Positions 22,691 to 33,848 of a DNA stretch of 64,000 bases are shown here, piece after piece. The DNA comes from Primulina eburnea (lineage: Eukaryota > Streptophyta > Magnoliopsida > Lamiales > Gesneriaceae): the NCBI RefSeq assembly GCF_022965805.1, contig NC_133109.1:6053869-6117868 (forward strand). The letters are read 5' to 3'. Position numbers and translations under genes: made by a program. The notes under the pieces are model-generated. The model was not told the origin of the DNA. It ran no database searches and saw only the letters and a program-made list of their open reading frames with translations. How positions within the stretch are numbered: position 1 is the first letter of the stretch; each line of letters begins with the position of its first letter.

Positions 22691-23758
22691 ATTCAAGAGC
22701 TCTTAGGCAAGGAGTTTATCCGCCCGAGTTTCTCTCCGTGGGGCGCACCAGTACTTTTTGTGAAAAAGAAAGATGGAAGCATGAGACTGTGCATCGATTA
22801 CCGTGAGCTGAACAAGGTAACGATCAAGAATAAGTACCCATTGCCGAGAATCGAAGATTTGTTTGATCAATTACAGGGAGCTACAGTGTTCTCTAAGATA
22901 GATCTTCGATCAGGGTACCATCAGCTGAAAGTGAAGGATGCAGACGTCCACAAGACGGCTTTCAGGACCCGGTATGGGCATTACGAATTCTTAGTGATGC
23001 CATTTGGGTTGACTAATGCTCCAGCAATTTTCATGGATCTCATGAACCGAGTATTTCAGCCGTTCCTCGACCAGTTCGTCATAATATTCATTGACGATAT
23101 TCTAATATACTCGAAGAGCCATGAAGAGCACGACCAGCACTTGAGGACAGTATTACAGAACTTGCAGAGCCGTAAGTTATTTGCGAAGTTCAGTAAGTGT
23201 GAATTTTGGCTTGAGAAAGTAGCGTTTTTGGGGCATATAGTGTCTAGCAGTGGAATCGAGGTGGATCCAGCGAAAGTAACGGCTGTCAAAGAATGGGTTG
23301 AGCCAAGGAATGCATCTGAAATTCGCAGCTTTTTGGGTTTAGCCGGTTACTACCGTAAGTTTATTCGGGGATTTTCGTCCATAGCAGTGCCACTCACGTC
23401 ACTCACCAAGAAGAATGCTAAATTCGTGTGGAGCGACGAATGCCAGAAGAGCTTCGATACCTTGAAGCAAGCTCTTATTTCAGCTCCAGTGCTATCCATG
23501 CCGACAGGAGAAGGTGAGTTTGTGCTTTATACCGACGCATCTAAGCTCGGATTAGGCGCAGTGTTGATGCAGTAAGGTCGGGTGATAGCTTATGCTTCCA
23601 GACAGTTAAAGGTGCACGAGAAGAACTACCCGACGCACGATCTTGAGTTAGCCGCCGTCGTTTTCGCACTGAAAATTTGGAGACACTACCTATACGGCGA
23701 GAAATGTTAGATTTTCACCGACCACAAGAGTCTCAAATACTTCTTCACGCAGAATGAG
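22691..23758 (+). pseudogene. Tekay pol: reverse transcriptase and RNase H
   Basis: Continuing in the same frame: [71 protein letters not shown] and [15 protein letters not shown], the polymerase Asp-Asp at about 23092-23097 (plant gypsy elements normally have F/V-I-D-D here). RNase H begins with [16 protein letters not shown], where a TAA at 23573 interrupts, then [21 protein letters not shown] and a second stop TAG at 23708 inside the [10 protein letters not shown] region. Confidence 0.9.
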
Positions 23759-25420
23759 TTGAATATGAGACAGAGACGGTGGTTAGAACTTGTGAAAGAT
23801 TACGACTGCGAAATTAGCTACCATCCGGGAAAAGCTAATGTTGTCGTAGACGCGTTGAGCAGAAAAGTGGCAGTGGTCGCTCAGTTGTCAGCTCAGAGAC
23901 CGCCACAGTCAGAAATTCAGAGATTTGGTCTAGAGGTTTATCGAGAGGGCAGAGCTCCTAGACTGTCCAATCTGACAGTCAAATCTGATTTGCTAGACCG
24001 TAACCGAGTAGGACAGTCTTTAGATGAGCAGTTACAGAAATGGAAACTGAAAGATGAGGCCAAGGGCAGTGTTCTTTACACAGTGTCAGATGGGATTGTG
24101 AGATACAGAGGTAGAATGTGGGTGCCTAGTGTTGGCTCGATCAGACAGGATATTTTGAAACAGGCACACGCATCTCCGTATTCTATCCACCCGGGAGGTA
24201 CCAAGATGTATAAGGACCTCCAGATTTTGTATTGGTGGCCAGGGATGAAGCGAGACATCCGTAGATTCGTATCAGAATATCTCACTTGCCAGCAAGTAAA
24301 AGCTGAACATCAGAGGCCAGCAGGATTGGTTAAGCCACTCCCCATCCCTGAGTGGAAGTGGGAGAACATTACTATGGATTTTGTGGTTGGGTTGCCGAAG
24401 TCAGCCAGAGGATCGAATTCTATTTGGGTTATAGTTGACCGACTCACTAAGTCAGCACACTTTTTGCCAGTGAAGACGACTTTCTCTATGACGCAGTATG
24501 CGGAGCTTTACATCAAGGAGATAGTCCGTTTACATGGGTTTCCAGTTTCCATTGTGTCCGACAGGGAACCGAGGTTCACCTCGTCCTTCTGGAAAAGCTT
24601 ACATGCAGCCATGGGGACGAAATTCCTTTTCAGTACCGCATTCCACCCGCAGACAGATGGCCAGTCTGAGCGAGTGATACAGATTTTGGAAGATTTGCTG
24701 AGAGCATGCATGATTGATTTTCAAGGAGCTTGGGAGTCTAGACTACCTCTAGTGGAGTTCACCTACAACAACAGCTTCCAAGCATCCATTGGTATGGCTC
24801 CCTATGAGGTGTTGTACGGGAGGAAGTGCAGATCACCAGTTCATTGGGATGAAGTTGGTGAGAGGACAGAACTTGGTCCAGAGATAGTTCAACAGACTGC
24901 AGACGTGGTGGTCAAGATTCGTGAGAGAATGAAGACTGCCCAAAGCCGTCAAAAGAGTTTTGATGATAAGAGGAGGAGAGATCTCGAATTTTCGGTGGGT
25001 GATCACGTTTTCGTCAAGATAGCACCCATGAAGGGTGTGATGAGATTTGGAAAAAGAGGCAAGTTGAGTCCGAGGTTCATAGGGCCATTCGAGATTTTGG
25101 AGAGGGTTGGAACATTAGCTTATCGTGTTGCCCTTCCGCCGAATCTGGCCGGGGTGCACAATGTGTTCCATGTCTCAATGCTGAGGAAATATCTGGCTAA
25201 TCCTTCGCACATTCTGAGTTATGAGCCGTTGCAGCTAACTCCAGACCTGTCTTATGAGGAGAAACCAGTCCAAATCTTAGACAGGCAAGAGCGTAGGCTT
25301 CGGAACAAAGTGACTAGGCTAGTCAAAGTCCGGTGGCTAAAACAATCAGTGGAAGAGGCCACATGGGAGTCCGAAGAAGATATGAGACTTCGCTACCCGG
25401 AGTTGTTCGGTAAGATTTAA
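23759..25420 (+). CDS. Tekay pol: end of RNase H, integrase and chromodomain-like tail
   Basis: A long open segment of 553 codons in the pol frame. [18 protein letters not shown] closes RNase H. The integrase zinc-binding region has [11 protein letters not shown] and [12 protein letters not shown] (the first Cys of CXXC is Tyr). The DDE core shows D in [11 protein letters not shown] in [10 protein letters not shown] and E in [44 protein letters not shown] is split over the GPF/Y module, and the C-terminal chromodomain-like segment ends PELFGKI. The open frame here begins only because of the TAG at 23708. The integrase would insert cDNA into chromatin. Confidence 0.9.
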   Translation: MNMRQRRWLELVKDYDCEISYHPGKANVVVDALSRKVAVVAQLSAQRPPQSEIQRFGLEVYREGRAPRLSNLTVKSDLLDRNRVGQSLDEQLQKWKLKDEAKGSVLYTVSDGIVRYRGRMWVPSVGSIRQDILKQAHASPYSIHPGGTKMYKDLQILYWWPGMKRDIRRFVSEYLTCQQVKAEHQRPAGLVKPLPIPEWKWENITMDFVVGLPKSARGSNSIWVIVDRLTKSAHFLPVKTTFSMTQYAELYIKEIVRLHGFPVSIVSDREPRFTSSFWKSLHAAMGTKFLFSTAFHPQTDGQSERVIQILEDLLRACMIDFQGAWESRLPLVEFTYNNSFQASIGMAPYEVLYGRKCRSPVHWDEVGERTELGPEIVQQTADVVVKIRERMKTAQSRQKSFDDKRRRDLEFSVGDHVFVKIAPMKGVMRFGKRGKLSPRFIGPFEILERVGTLAYRVALPPNLAGVHNVFHVSMLRKYLANPSHILSYEPLQLTPDLSYEEKPVQILDRQERRLRNKVTRLVKVRWLKQSVEEATWESEEDMRLRYPELFGKI

Positions 25421-25442
25421 TTTCGAGGACGAAATTTTTATA

Positions 25443-25454
25443 AGTGGGGGAGGA
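25443..25454 (+). other. Polypurine tract
   Basis: AGTGGGGGAGGA, two bases before the 3' LTR (25457), is the plus-strand primer site of the element. Confidence 0.85.
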
Positions 25455-25456
25455 AC

Positions 25457-28225
25457 TGTATTGCCCAAATTCAGTACACGTAAAACCCATGCATTCATTT
25501 AAGTATTAAATTATTTTTAATTAATTTTTAAAACAAGCCTTTGCAGTGCATGATTTATTTAAATGCATTATTTTAAATTACTCATGTTTATGTGATGCAC
25601 GTTAAAATGTTTTTCAAGTTTCATGTTTCAGGCGATTATTTGAGGCGGGATCGAGGAAGAGGCCGGTGACGATTTTGACATTTTGTAACGTGGTATTTTA
25701 TTTTTAGTTGGGTTTGAGGCATTCTAAATAATTTAATTAGTATTTAACCTTTTAAAGCCTAAAATGTTTATTTAGTGTTATTGAAGCTTCGAAATTTTAA
25801 AAGTTTAGGGAGTGTGGGTTTTATTTAATTGGGGGAATTTGTAAATGGGGAGATTATCTTTTAATTAGCATTTTTAATTGTTAACTTAGCATATTATATT
25901 CCCCTAATCTACTAAACTCACGCCCACACACACACACACACTTTTACACACACTAAGAATCGTTTAACACACACACACTTTCACAAAATCAGATTTTTTA
26001 TCTTTTTGAGAGAAGAAATATTAGGGTTCTTGGCTAGGGCAGCAGCCGCCCCTCCCCTAAACATTTCCAGCAAGTTTTTGGTGAGTTTTATTGCAAGAAA
26101 GTCGAGCCGCAAGTCGTCCCGGATCAACCTCGCTTCTTTCTCGCGTCGGTGTCGTCGTCACGGTATTTTAATATCAAAAAGGCACGTATAATCTGTTCTT
26201 TCTGCATCGATCTTGCCATAGTATGCGTCGTGTTATTTTATGCGTGAAAATCCATGTGTGACGTTCGTCGTTTGAGCGGAAAATGGTTTGAATGCGTTTG
26301 AAATATTTTTTAGATCTGAAATCTCGTAATTTACTGTTCTGATGAAAACTGCGATTTTTTTGTCGGGATTTTGAGAAAACTTTCAACTAGAAAATTATAG
26401 AATTTTTCGATACCTTCGATTTGATATAAAATTCGAGATTTTTGGATGAAAATTGAGTGAGTTATGATGCTTTTCGTGGGACCGCTCAAACTGTGACTTT
26501 TACGAAAATTGTGTTTCTCTAAGTTTGTTGCAGGCTTCGTTGGAGATCGACGGACGATCGTTGTTGCACCTAGGTATGATTATTATGTTGTTGAGTCGAT
26601 ATGTTGTACATCTTTTGGTGTCGATAGGCACTCGAAGGCATTAGAAGTCGTAGGAAAGAAATTAGCGTCAATTGCCACGTTTCGAATGGTATGTGTCGTG
26701 GGGTGATCGTCATCACTTTGGGAATTGGTACGAATATGGTTTGGTGTCATAGCGTGCTAGGATGGGTCTCGGGGTGTCGTTTCATAGTCCGTGCAACCGG
26801 GTCCTGAAAGTTAAGACAGGCATGTACAAGAGTTTTCGTAAGTTCGCGATCACAGAGCCTACACGGACCCTTACACGGACCCTGGCACGGGGTCCGTGCC
26901 TTTGTTCTTCCGGAGTGCATTTTTCCAGAGTCTGCACGGACCCTGGCACGGGGTCCGTGTCCACCCTTTTCATGGAGTCTTTCACCCAAGTCTACACGGA
27001 CCCCTACACGGGGGTAGGCACGGGGTCCGTGTTCCTTCTTTCTTCCGGGCATTTCCTTTGCAGTAGGTAGACGGACCTGTACACGGGCCCGGGGTCGGGG
27101 TCCGTGTACTCACGTTTTTGGGAAAGATTTGTAAGTATGTGCGAGGTTTGATGTCATGGTTTAGTGCAAGGGTTATCAAGGTCGTGTCATGGGAAATTTT
27201 AGAATGTCCTAAGTATGATTTCCACGTTTAAGTTATGCGAGTTAAGTATGCGAAATTCAGGTTAGTGTGCAGCAACGGCCCCGATCGAAGTCCCAACGAA
27301 TCCCTCAACGCCAAGTAAGTATGTTGACGTGCAAAGAAAATATTTGAAGTTTTTGAGGTATGCTAAATGTCTTGTGACCAAAAGTGAATGGGTTTGGAAG
27401 TCGGTGAACGTGGCCGAGGACCTCTCCACCCCATTAAATTATGAACGGGTTTGAAGTTAGGATTGGAAAGTGTTAAATTATGAACGGGGACCAATCCGCC
27501 CGTTAAATTATGAACGGGTTAGATCGTGGTTGTGAAGCGTTAAATTATGAACGTGGATCAACTGGCCTGTTAAATTATGAACAGGGATCTCATGTATGTG
27601 GCAGTGGATACGTCCCTGTCAGCCCAGTACTGTGGTGTGTCTGATCAGGCGTTTATTATGTATGGGTCACTTGCTTTGAAACATGCCTCTACGCAAAATG
27701 ATGAAGTTATGTATGTTCAATTATGCAGTATGTTTATGAAAGTTTAAGTTGATGGCACGTCTAAGTATGTATGTACATATGTTCAAGTTGTAATACGCAA
27801 GTCAAGTTTTAAGTATGTAGGTCCTATTTTAAAGTTGCATGTGATTTTATTATGTACTACTCGTTACTACCAGTTTATACGTGTTGAGTCTTTAGACTCA
27901 CTAGACTTGATCGATGCAGGTGACTATGTTGATGAGGAGACGGGAGGTGGCGACCAAGGGGCAGGCTTGGACTGAGTGGGAGGCTAGACCCGAGGACCGC
28001 CTACGTTATTTTAAGATTTTAAGCATGAAAACATTTACACTCTGATTCTATGATTTGAATGTTAGATATTATGAGGCAGCTCTTCTTTTAGCAAATTTTA
28101 GTTGGCGACATTGATTTCAAATATTATTTTGATGAATGATGAGTGACGACTGTATGGATGTTTATATTCAAGAAAATTTTTAATTTTTCCGCAAATTTTA
28201 AGTATGAGAGGTACGGTTCGTTACA
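25457..28225 (+). repeat. 3' LTR of the Tekay element (2.77 kb, complete)
   Basis: Starts TGTATTGCCC, ends GTTACA, and is followed by CAAAT, the same target duplication as the solo LTR. It differs from the other copies at a small number of scattered substitutions, and a (CA)n run near 25925 differs in length by 2 bp from that at 13983. Confidence 0.95.
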
Positions 28226-29240
28226 CAAATATATTGCGATGGTTTTTCAAAACGCGTCGCTAATTAGCGACAGTTTTGAGTAGATAAACCATCGCAAATT
28301 TAGCGATGGAATATAACTAAAACCGTCGCTAAACTTTCGTTAATCAGCGACTGTTTTATCAAAACCCGTCGCTAATTAGAAAACCGTCGCTACTTAGCGA
28401 CTGTTATTTTCATATTTCGTCGTTAATTGTTTCTTTTTTATAAAAAAAATGTTGTTTTATAATTTCTTAAATAAATTATTTTTATAATTATTTATACAAA
28501 TTTTAAATAATCTCTCAACTCATCTAAATTAATGATTTTCAAATTTGTAAATAATGAATGAAACGATTAAATCTTGCGATAATAAGCAAACAACAAAATC
28601 GCTTAAGAGAGAAAAATATAATACAGATGTGAAGAGGCGTATAGAAAATGGACCGAAATACTCAAATATAGACAATTTGTGACAAATTTTTGAAAAACCG
28701 TCGCTAATGTTTTTTCAAAAACCACGGTTTTTCAAAAACCGTCGCTATTAGCGACGTCGCCGAGTTAATTAATCGGTGACGGTTCATAAAACCGTCGCTA
28801 TTAGTGACAGTTTTATGAAAAAAGGTCGCTAATTATAGCGACGGTTTCATCAAAATCGTCGCTAATTAGCGACAGGTCTCGACAGTTCCCTTGCACCGTA
28901 GTCGTTGATGTTTTTGTTTACAGATTTCAGTGAGAATGTCAGCGCAATAGTAATGCTGACAGTTTTATCTTCTCCCCTTTACAGCGGTACTCAGTTTCTT
29001 TGCAACTGCTGACACTCCCTATTATGTTTGTTATCTTCAATGTGCCCCGGCCAGATTTCAGTGAGAATGTCGCTCCTAGTGACTTTACCTCATTTGCTCG
29101 ATCTTCGATTCAGTTTCTTGCTGCTGGCCAACCAACAGGAGTTGAAGAAGTTGATCTTTTGATCCTTTCATCTCAACTAAAAGAACAAGTAATTATATAG
29201 AGAGAATTACAAAATTTTCCAGAAGCAATAACAGCCACGG
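28226..29240. repeat. Flanking segment, copy 2 of a 1-kb direct duplication
   Basis: Nearly identical copy of 16283-17298 (one T indel seen). Here the sequence continues into unique DNA (GGTTGTGCG...), so this copy keeps the original junction and copy 1 carries the rearranged one. Confidence 0.92.
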
Positions 29241-29300
29241 GGTTGTGCGTTATGCGTTAGAGCCGCTGAGGACAAATCAATATGATGGTTATTACCATCT
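29000..29300 (+). pseudogene. Unidentified exon remnant, copy 2 and its continuation
   Basis: Same reading as at 17058-17258, with TAG at 29198-29200, then RELQNFPEAITATG in frame. Past the duplicated segment a second frame reads GVVRYALEPLRTNQYDGYYH, LPFACNGISDIG. The protein-like texture across two frames suggests a decayed cellular gene. Family not recognised. Confidence 0.4.
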
Positions 29301-30055
29301 CCCTTTTGCATGCAATGGCATCTCAGATATTGGAGTCCATTGCTATCTTTTCTATGATGTAAAAAAAAAAAACATTGGCATGACATTAAAATGTAAATTT
29401 GTGATGATTATTAGCTTCAGTTAATGTTACCAGCTACCTGCAGTGACTATTACATATTTTGCAGTTCAATTCCAAAGGGTTTGTTTTATGTTTTAGATAT
29501 TTTGTCTCACTTGGGCTTGAATGGCACGACCTGACTGCTGAATGTATAGCTTTTCTTTTGCCGTCCTTCAATTTTTTTTTTCTAAAAAAAGCATCTATGC
29601 AGGAAAACTATGGAAGAAGGTCATCGGCACCTAGAAAGAGTAGCTCATGAGTAGCTCAATTCGAAGAGCCCGAGGATTCAAAGAGCAAGAAGCCCACTAC
29701 TTATTTCATTTTTCCCAGGTAGTCCGACTGTTAATCCACTGGTCTTGCAGGAATTTCGGTGGTTGTCAGCATGATTGTTATTAGTTAATGGAGGAGACTA
29801 GTGGGTATGGCCATAGTTGATGCGCATGTGAATTGATGTAATAGTATTTAGTAATAGACACATGTTTGATTTTGGTCCAGTCCAAGGATGAAAGGCAACC
29901 AAAATATGAGGTGCCTGAAATTGTTCAAATGAATGAATGTTCAACCACGGGTAATCTGTCAACAAGCTTTTCTGATCTTGGGCGTGAAAGATTACGTGAA
30001 GTTATTGGATGCTTGTTTTTTTTTTTTTTTTTTATCAAAATCAAAACATGATCAA
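29301..30055 (+). pseudogene. Possible further exons of the same decayed gene
   Basis: Two short protein-like stretches occur on the plus strand: near 29594-29705 (ENYGRRSSAPRKSSS, stop, then FEEPEDSKSKKPTTYF) and near 29884-30010 (SKDERQPKYEVPEIVQMNEC ... FSDLGRERLREVIGC). They are separated by intron-like AT-rich sequence. The link to the preceding remnant is a guess from proximity and strand; function unknown. Confidence 0.25.
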
Positions 30056-31626
30056 ATTTAAGATACGTGTCATTTCTGTATGCCTTTATTCTATTTGCTT
30101 TATATATAATAAAGGGATACGAGAACACATGAAACATTGTATGTATTCATGATGTAAGAATGATGTGAAATGTGTGACTGAGATTGAATTATGTCCAACA
30201 ACCACAGGATAGCCACCACGAGTAAATAGATTATTAAAAGTCATGATGTTTATTCAACACTTTGCATTCTGGTCTAAACACGTGCCACGTGGCGTGCATA
30301 TTTCCATATAACGAATAGTAACATGCAATATATCTAAACGTACACTACACTACATGGTTTGTTTTTTCACCACAGAAAGACTGCAATAGTGATCCATGCT
30401 GATTCCTTTCTTATTCTCTTTTCCACTTGCCCAAATTAACCAAACGGAACTAGCTAGCTTTTCTCTTCTCTTTTGACTCTTCTTAAGATAGTGTTTGGTT
30501 TGAGTGACATCGTGGGATTGTGAGGTTTTTTTTTTTGGGTTTTATTCCATGTTTGATACGTTTTTTTTAACAAAATCATAATATCCCTCGTATTTGTGAC
30601 TAGTCGTGTTTAAAGTTGGGTAAATAAAGCTTCCACAACCAAAAATGTCCTTTGCACTAGTAAAACCAACATTCACTTTCCTTCTCTCCTTTGTAATCAT
30701 AATTTACTTTAAAAGGGTAATCTGATCATAGAATTAAAAAATTTTTAACTTAAAAATCATACCAAACATAATGTTATTTATTACCACGTATTACATTTTC
30801 TTGTCAAACTTTTATTTACAAATCATTCAATAATGGAACCAAACGAAACGATCGCTAATTGGTTGAGGTATCCAAAACAAACAAGTATCGGAGTATGCAT
30901 GAACCAACACCTGGAATTAAAAAGACAACATGGCCGTCGGTAAAGTTAAACAAATTAAGTAGGTATGAAAGTAAAACAGGATTAATTGTGCTTGAGAGTT
31001 GTGGGTTCGAGGGGAAACAGCTGTATGTGGACAGAGACTGGCGTGGATATTTTTATTTGGAGAGAGGTTGGGGTTGTTTTGTGGTGTATAATAAAATAAT
31101 AATGATGATTATATATGAGGGGGAGTTGATGAAAAATTGTGAATCAAAATATTTCTTTGGGTTCATTCTCTATCCACAAAATTGTGGTACTATGTCATAC
31201 AAAATGTGGTACATTTCATGTGGAAATGTGGTACTAAAAAAGTATCCAGAGACTGAACACAAAAAAAACGACGACTAGAGACTTAAGGCCAATTTTCTCG
31301 TATATTATAATAAATGGATGTAAATTATATGTGCCCATCTCTCTCTATATATATATATAGGGATTGATCGTGTCGTTGTGTAATTTTGTAGCTCAACCAT
31401 TTGATCGTATTTGTACCATGCAATTCTGAAGATGATCCTACATTCTGTCTGCAAATCTTTTTCTTGAATCTCCGGCAAAGTCGGACCCTTTCTCCTACCA
31501 CCACCATTCCTTTTCGACTCCCAATTTTCACTCTCACACCGCACAGTCTTTCTACTTCCCCGCTCTGTCCTTTCTTATTTACGTCTAGTACGATCTAACC
31601 ACAACCACCTTCATTTTCTTCTCATC
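30056..31626 (+). promoter_or_regulatory. Intergenic region and promoter of the BBX32-like gene
   Basis: No gene was recognised. Two G-box cores CACGTG lie almost back-to-back at 30279-30284 and 30286-30291, about 1.34 kb upstream of the ATG. A TATATATATA stretch at about 31347-31360 and pyrimidine-rich leader-like sequence at 31440-31620 are compatible with a TATA promoter and 5' UTR. G-boxes bind bZIP/bHLH light regulators; a role here is an inference. Confidence 0.35.
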
Positions 31627-32253
31627 ATGGAAACTCGAATCTGTGAGCTCTGCGATGCGGAGGCAGTCGTATTCTGCCCTTCAGACGCCGCATATCTCTG
31701 CTGGACCTGCGATGCTCGAGTTCACCAGGCTAACTTCCTCGTCGCTCGCCATTTTCGGCACCCACTAATCCGTACTCAACCTGGAGATCATGACGATGGA
31801 CTCGATTCACTGTCATCTTCCAATTCTTCTTCCAAGGAGTGCTCCTTCGCCTGCAGGAAGAAATCATGTTCTTCGTCGTCTGTAGGAGAGTTGAAGACTC
31901 AACATTCAAATCCTAGGCCGCCGGCGGGTTATTTCAAGACTGAAGGCATTTTCTTGAATTGGATCGGTAAGCTTGGCGTACTGGGTGGTGAGGAGGCCGT
32001 AGGGATTGGTTGCAGGGCGTTCAACGTGTGTTTGGATCGGTGGAAGGGTTGGCCTCTCCGCTTGTGCCTTGCGGCGTCTCTATGTTTGGGGTTGAGGGCC
32101 AAGTCGGTGATCACCTGGAAAGTCCTGAAGAGGCTTGAACAGTTATCCGGCGTTCCGGCGAATCTCATATTAGCGGCGGAGTCCAAGCTGGAACTGAGAG
32201 GCGGCCGGCGCCGGCGGCGGGTGGAGCTGGAAGAGGGATGGGCTGAATGCTAG
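31627..32253 (+). CDS. BBX32: B-box zinc finger protein, BBX32-like
   Basis: Intronless, 208 codons, ATG after a short CATC leader and TAG at 32251. The N-terminus has one B-box (about residues 5-45): CELCDAEAVVFCPSDAAYLC, WTCDARVHQANFLVARHFRH, with Cys/Asp/His ligands in place. A Ser-rich middle follows, then a conserved C-terminal part with GIFLNWIGKLG, WKVLKRLEQLSGVPANLILA and EEGWAE near the end, which I recognise from BBX32. From family knowledge, BBX32 is a single-B-box nuclear protein that binds other BBX factors and dampens light signalling downstream of HY5. The size (Arabidopsis about 225 aa) and single exon agree. Confidence 0.88.
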   Translation: METRICELCDAEAVVFCPSDAAYLCWTCDARVHQANFLVARHFRHPLIRTQPGDHDDGLDSLSSSNSSSKECSFACRKKSCSSSSVGELKTQHSNPRPPAGYFKTEGIFLNWIGKLGVLGGEEAVGIGCRAFNVCLDRWKGWPLRLCLAASLCLGLRAKSVITWKVLKRLEQLSGVPANLILAAESKLELRGGRRRRRVELEEGWAEC

Positions 32254-32788
32254 TGTTCTCTAAAATGAACAAAAGAATCTGAAAATTAAAATTGGTGTGT
32301 AATTTTTGTGTGGTTCCGATTACACATTTTCTACTTTATTATTATAAACACTAGGATAATTTCATATTTATATTATTATTAAATATCAATGAAGGGAATA
32401 ATATCGCATTTAATTTGGAGTTAACAATATATTTTTGTTCAACCTAACCTAATAATATAATGCAAGCAAGCAAGCAAGCGGTGGATAAAAAAAAAAACAC
32501 CGGGACGGAAGTGATCTCATCAACTCAATATCTTATACGTGTATTGGCTTATGAACTATAGTCGATCATTTATATATCATGGTTATATATTATGGTTGAA
32601 TCATGAATGAGTATATATGTGTCATGTATTGAACGGATAAGTATAATATTCTCATGACATGTGTGGTGAGTGATAAATCATGATAACTCATTGATACATT
32701 ATGATTGAATATTATATGTGTCATATGTTGAATATATAAGTTATATAACATGACAAAACCATGACAAAATCGTAATAGTTCGCTGCTA

Positions 32789-32792
<4 letters not shown>

Positions 32793-32852
<60 letters not shown>
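32793..32852. repeat. (TA)n microsatellite, about 30 units
   Basis: Uninterrupted TA dinucleotides; a second, interrupted TA-rich tract lies at about 32953-33020. Self-complementary, so cruciform-prone. Confidence 0.95.
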
Positions 32853-32855
<3 letters not shown>

Positions 32856-33794
32856 ACTCATTATACATTATGATTAATATTAATTGTCATATTACTATAT
32901 AAGTTATATAACATGACAAAACCTGAAAAATTGTAATAGTCGTGCTAAATTAATATATTATATATATATATATATATATATAGATATAGTATATACTATA
33001 TATAATATATATATATATATTTATGACTTTGAATGTGAATATTAATTATATATGTCCTCGTTATCAATAATAATAATAATCAATAGATGTCTAGTGTTTG
33101 TTTGTTTTGCATTTATTAATTATGCAAGTCTCAAAATAAAGTGAATAATAATGCATTAGCTTCCTTTATTGGAATAAAATTACACTTTATTTTTTTTAAA
33201 AAACAATTATATATTTATTTAAATTCAAAATTAATAGAAGAATTAATGAAATTGACATGTATGTTTTAAAAATAAACTATATCTTTATTTTATAAATACT
33301 TTTTTTTGTTTGATTTATCAATTTTTTTTTGTTTGATTGAACTCTATTTTTTTTTTTATGTCCTTTTGTTTGATTTCTATTTTTCTATTAATTAATAATT
33401 TTAAAATAAATCCAATGAAAATGAAATTTACACTCTTGCTCAAAATTTTATATTTCTTCAATTTTTGAGTATATCTTCTGTAAGATGATATCATGAATAT
33501 ATATCTCTAAAATGGATCGACTTTTTTCATTAATTAATGTTAATGTATTTTAAAATAAATCGAAAGAAAATGAATTTTACACTCTTGTTTTGAAAAAATT
33601 GAAATTTAACCTATTTTTTGAAATGAAATAAAAATAATAAATAAATGTTTTTTCATCTATTAAGACTTGTAAAATAAATTGAAAAAATATGAAATTTAGT
33701 CACCATTTTTTTGAATGAAATTTAACTTTTGTTTTCATTTTTCGGAATGAAATTTAACTGTATATATATAAAAAATTATCTTTAATGAAATTTA

Positions 33795-33795
33795 A

Positions 33796-33845
<50 letters not shown>
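33795..33845. repeat. (TAA)n microsatellite, about 17 units
   Basis: Uninterrupted AAT/TAA trinucleotides, seen directly. Confidence 0.95.

Positions 33846-33848
<3 letters not shown>

Larger units (their letters stand above)
17296..28225 (+). mobile_element. Ty3-gypsy chromovirus (Tekay/Del-type), 5' LTR truncated, nested insertion inside
   Basis: Order: 5'-truncated LTR (17296-19374), primer-binding site (19377), gag, probable intron, protease (interrupted by a foreign solo LTR), reverse transcriptase, RNase H, integrase, chromodomain-like tail, polypurine tract, full 3' LTR (25457-28225) followed by CAAAT. PR-RT-RH-INT order marks Ty3-gypsy, and the C-terminal [19 protein letters not shown]...[15 protein letters not shown] is typical of Tekay/Del chromoviruses. 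The pol frame is continuous apart from three in-frame stops (22688, 23573, 23708); gag has one more (19634). The element is therefore not autonomous in this copy. Confidence 0.92.

Noticed and set aside
30859..31278. 139-codon open frame upstream of the BBX32-like gene
   Set aside because: It starts at a TTG, has no recognisable motif and lies in promoter-like AT-rich DNA.
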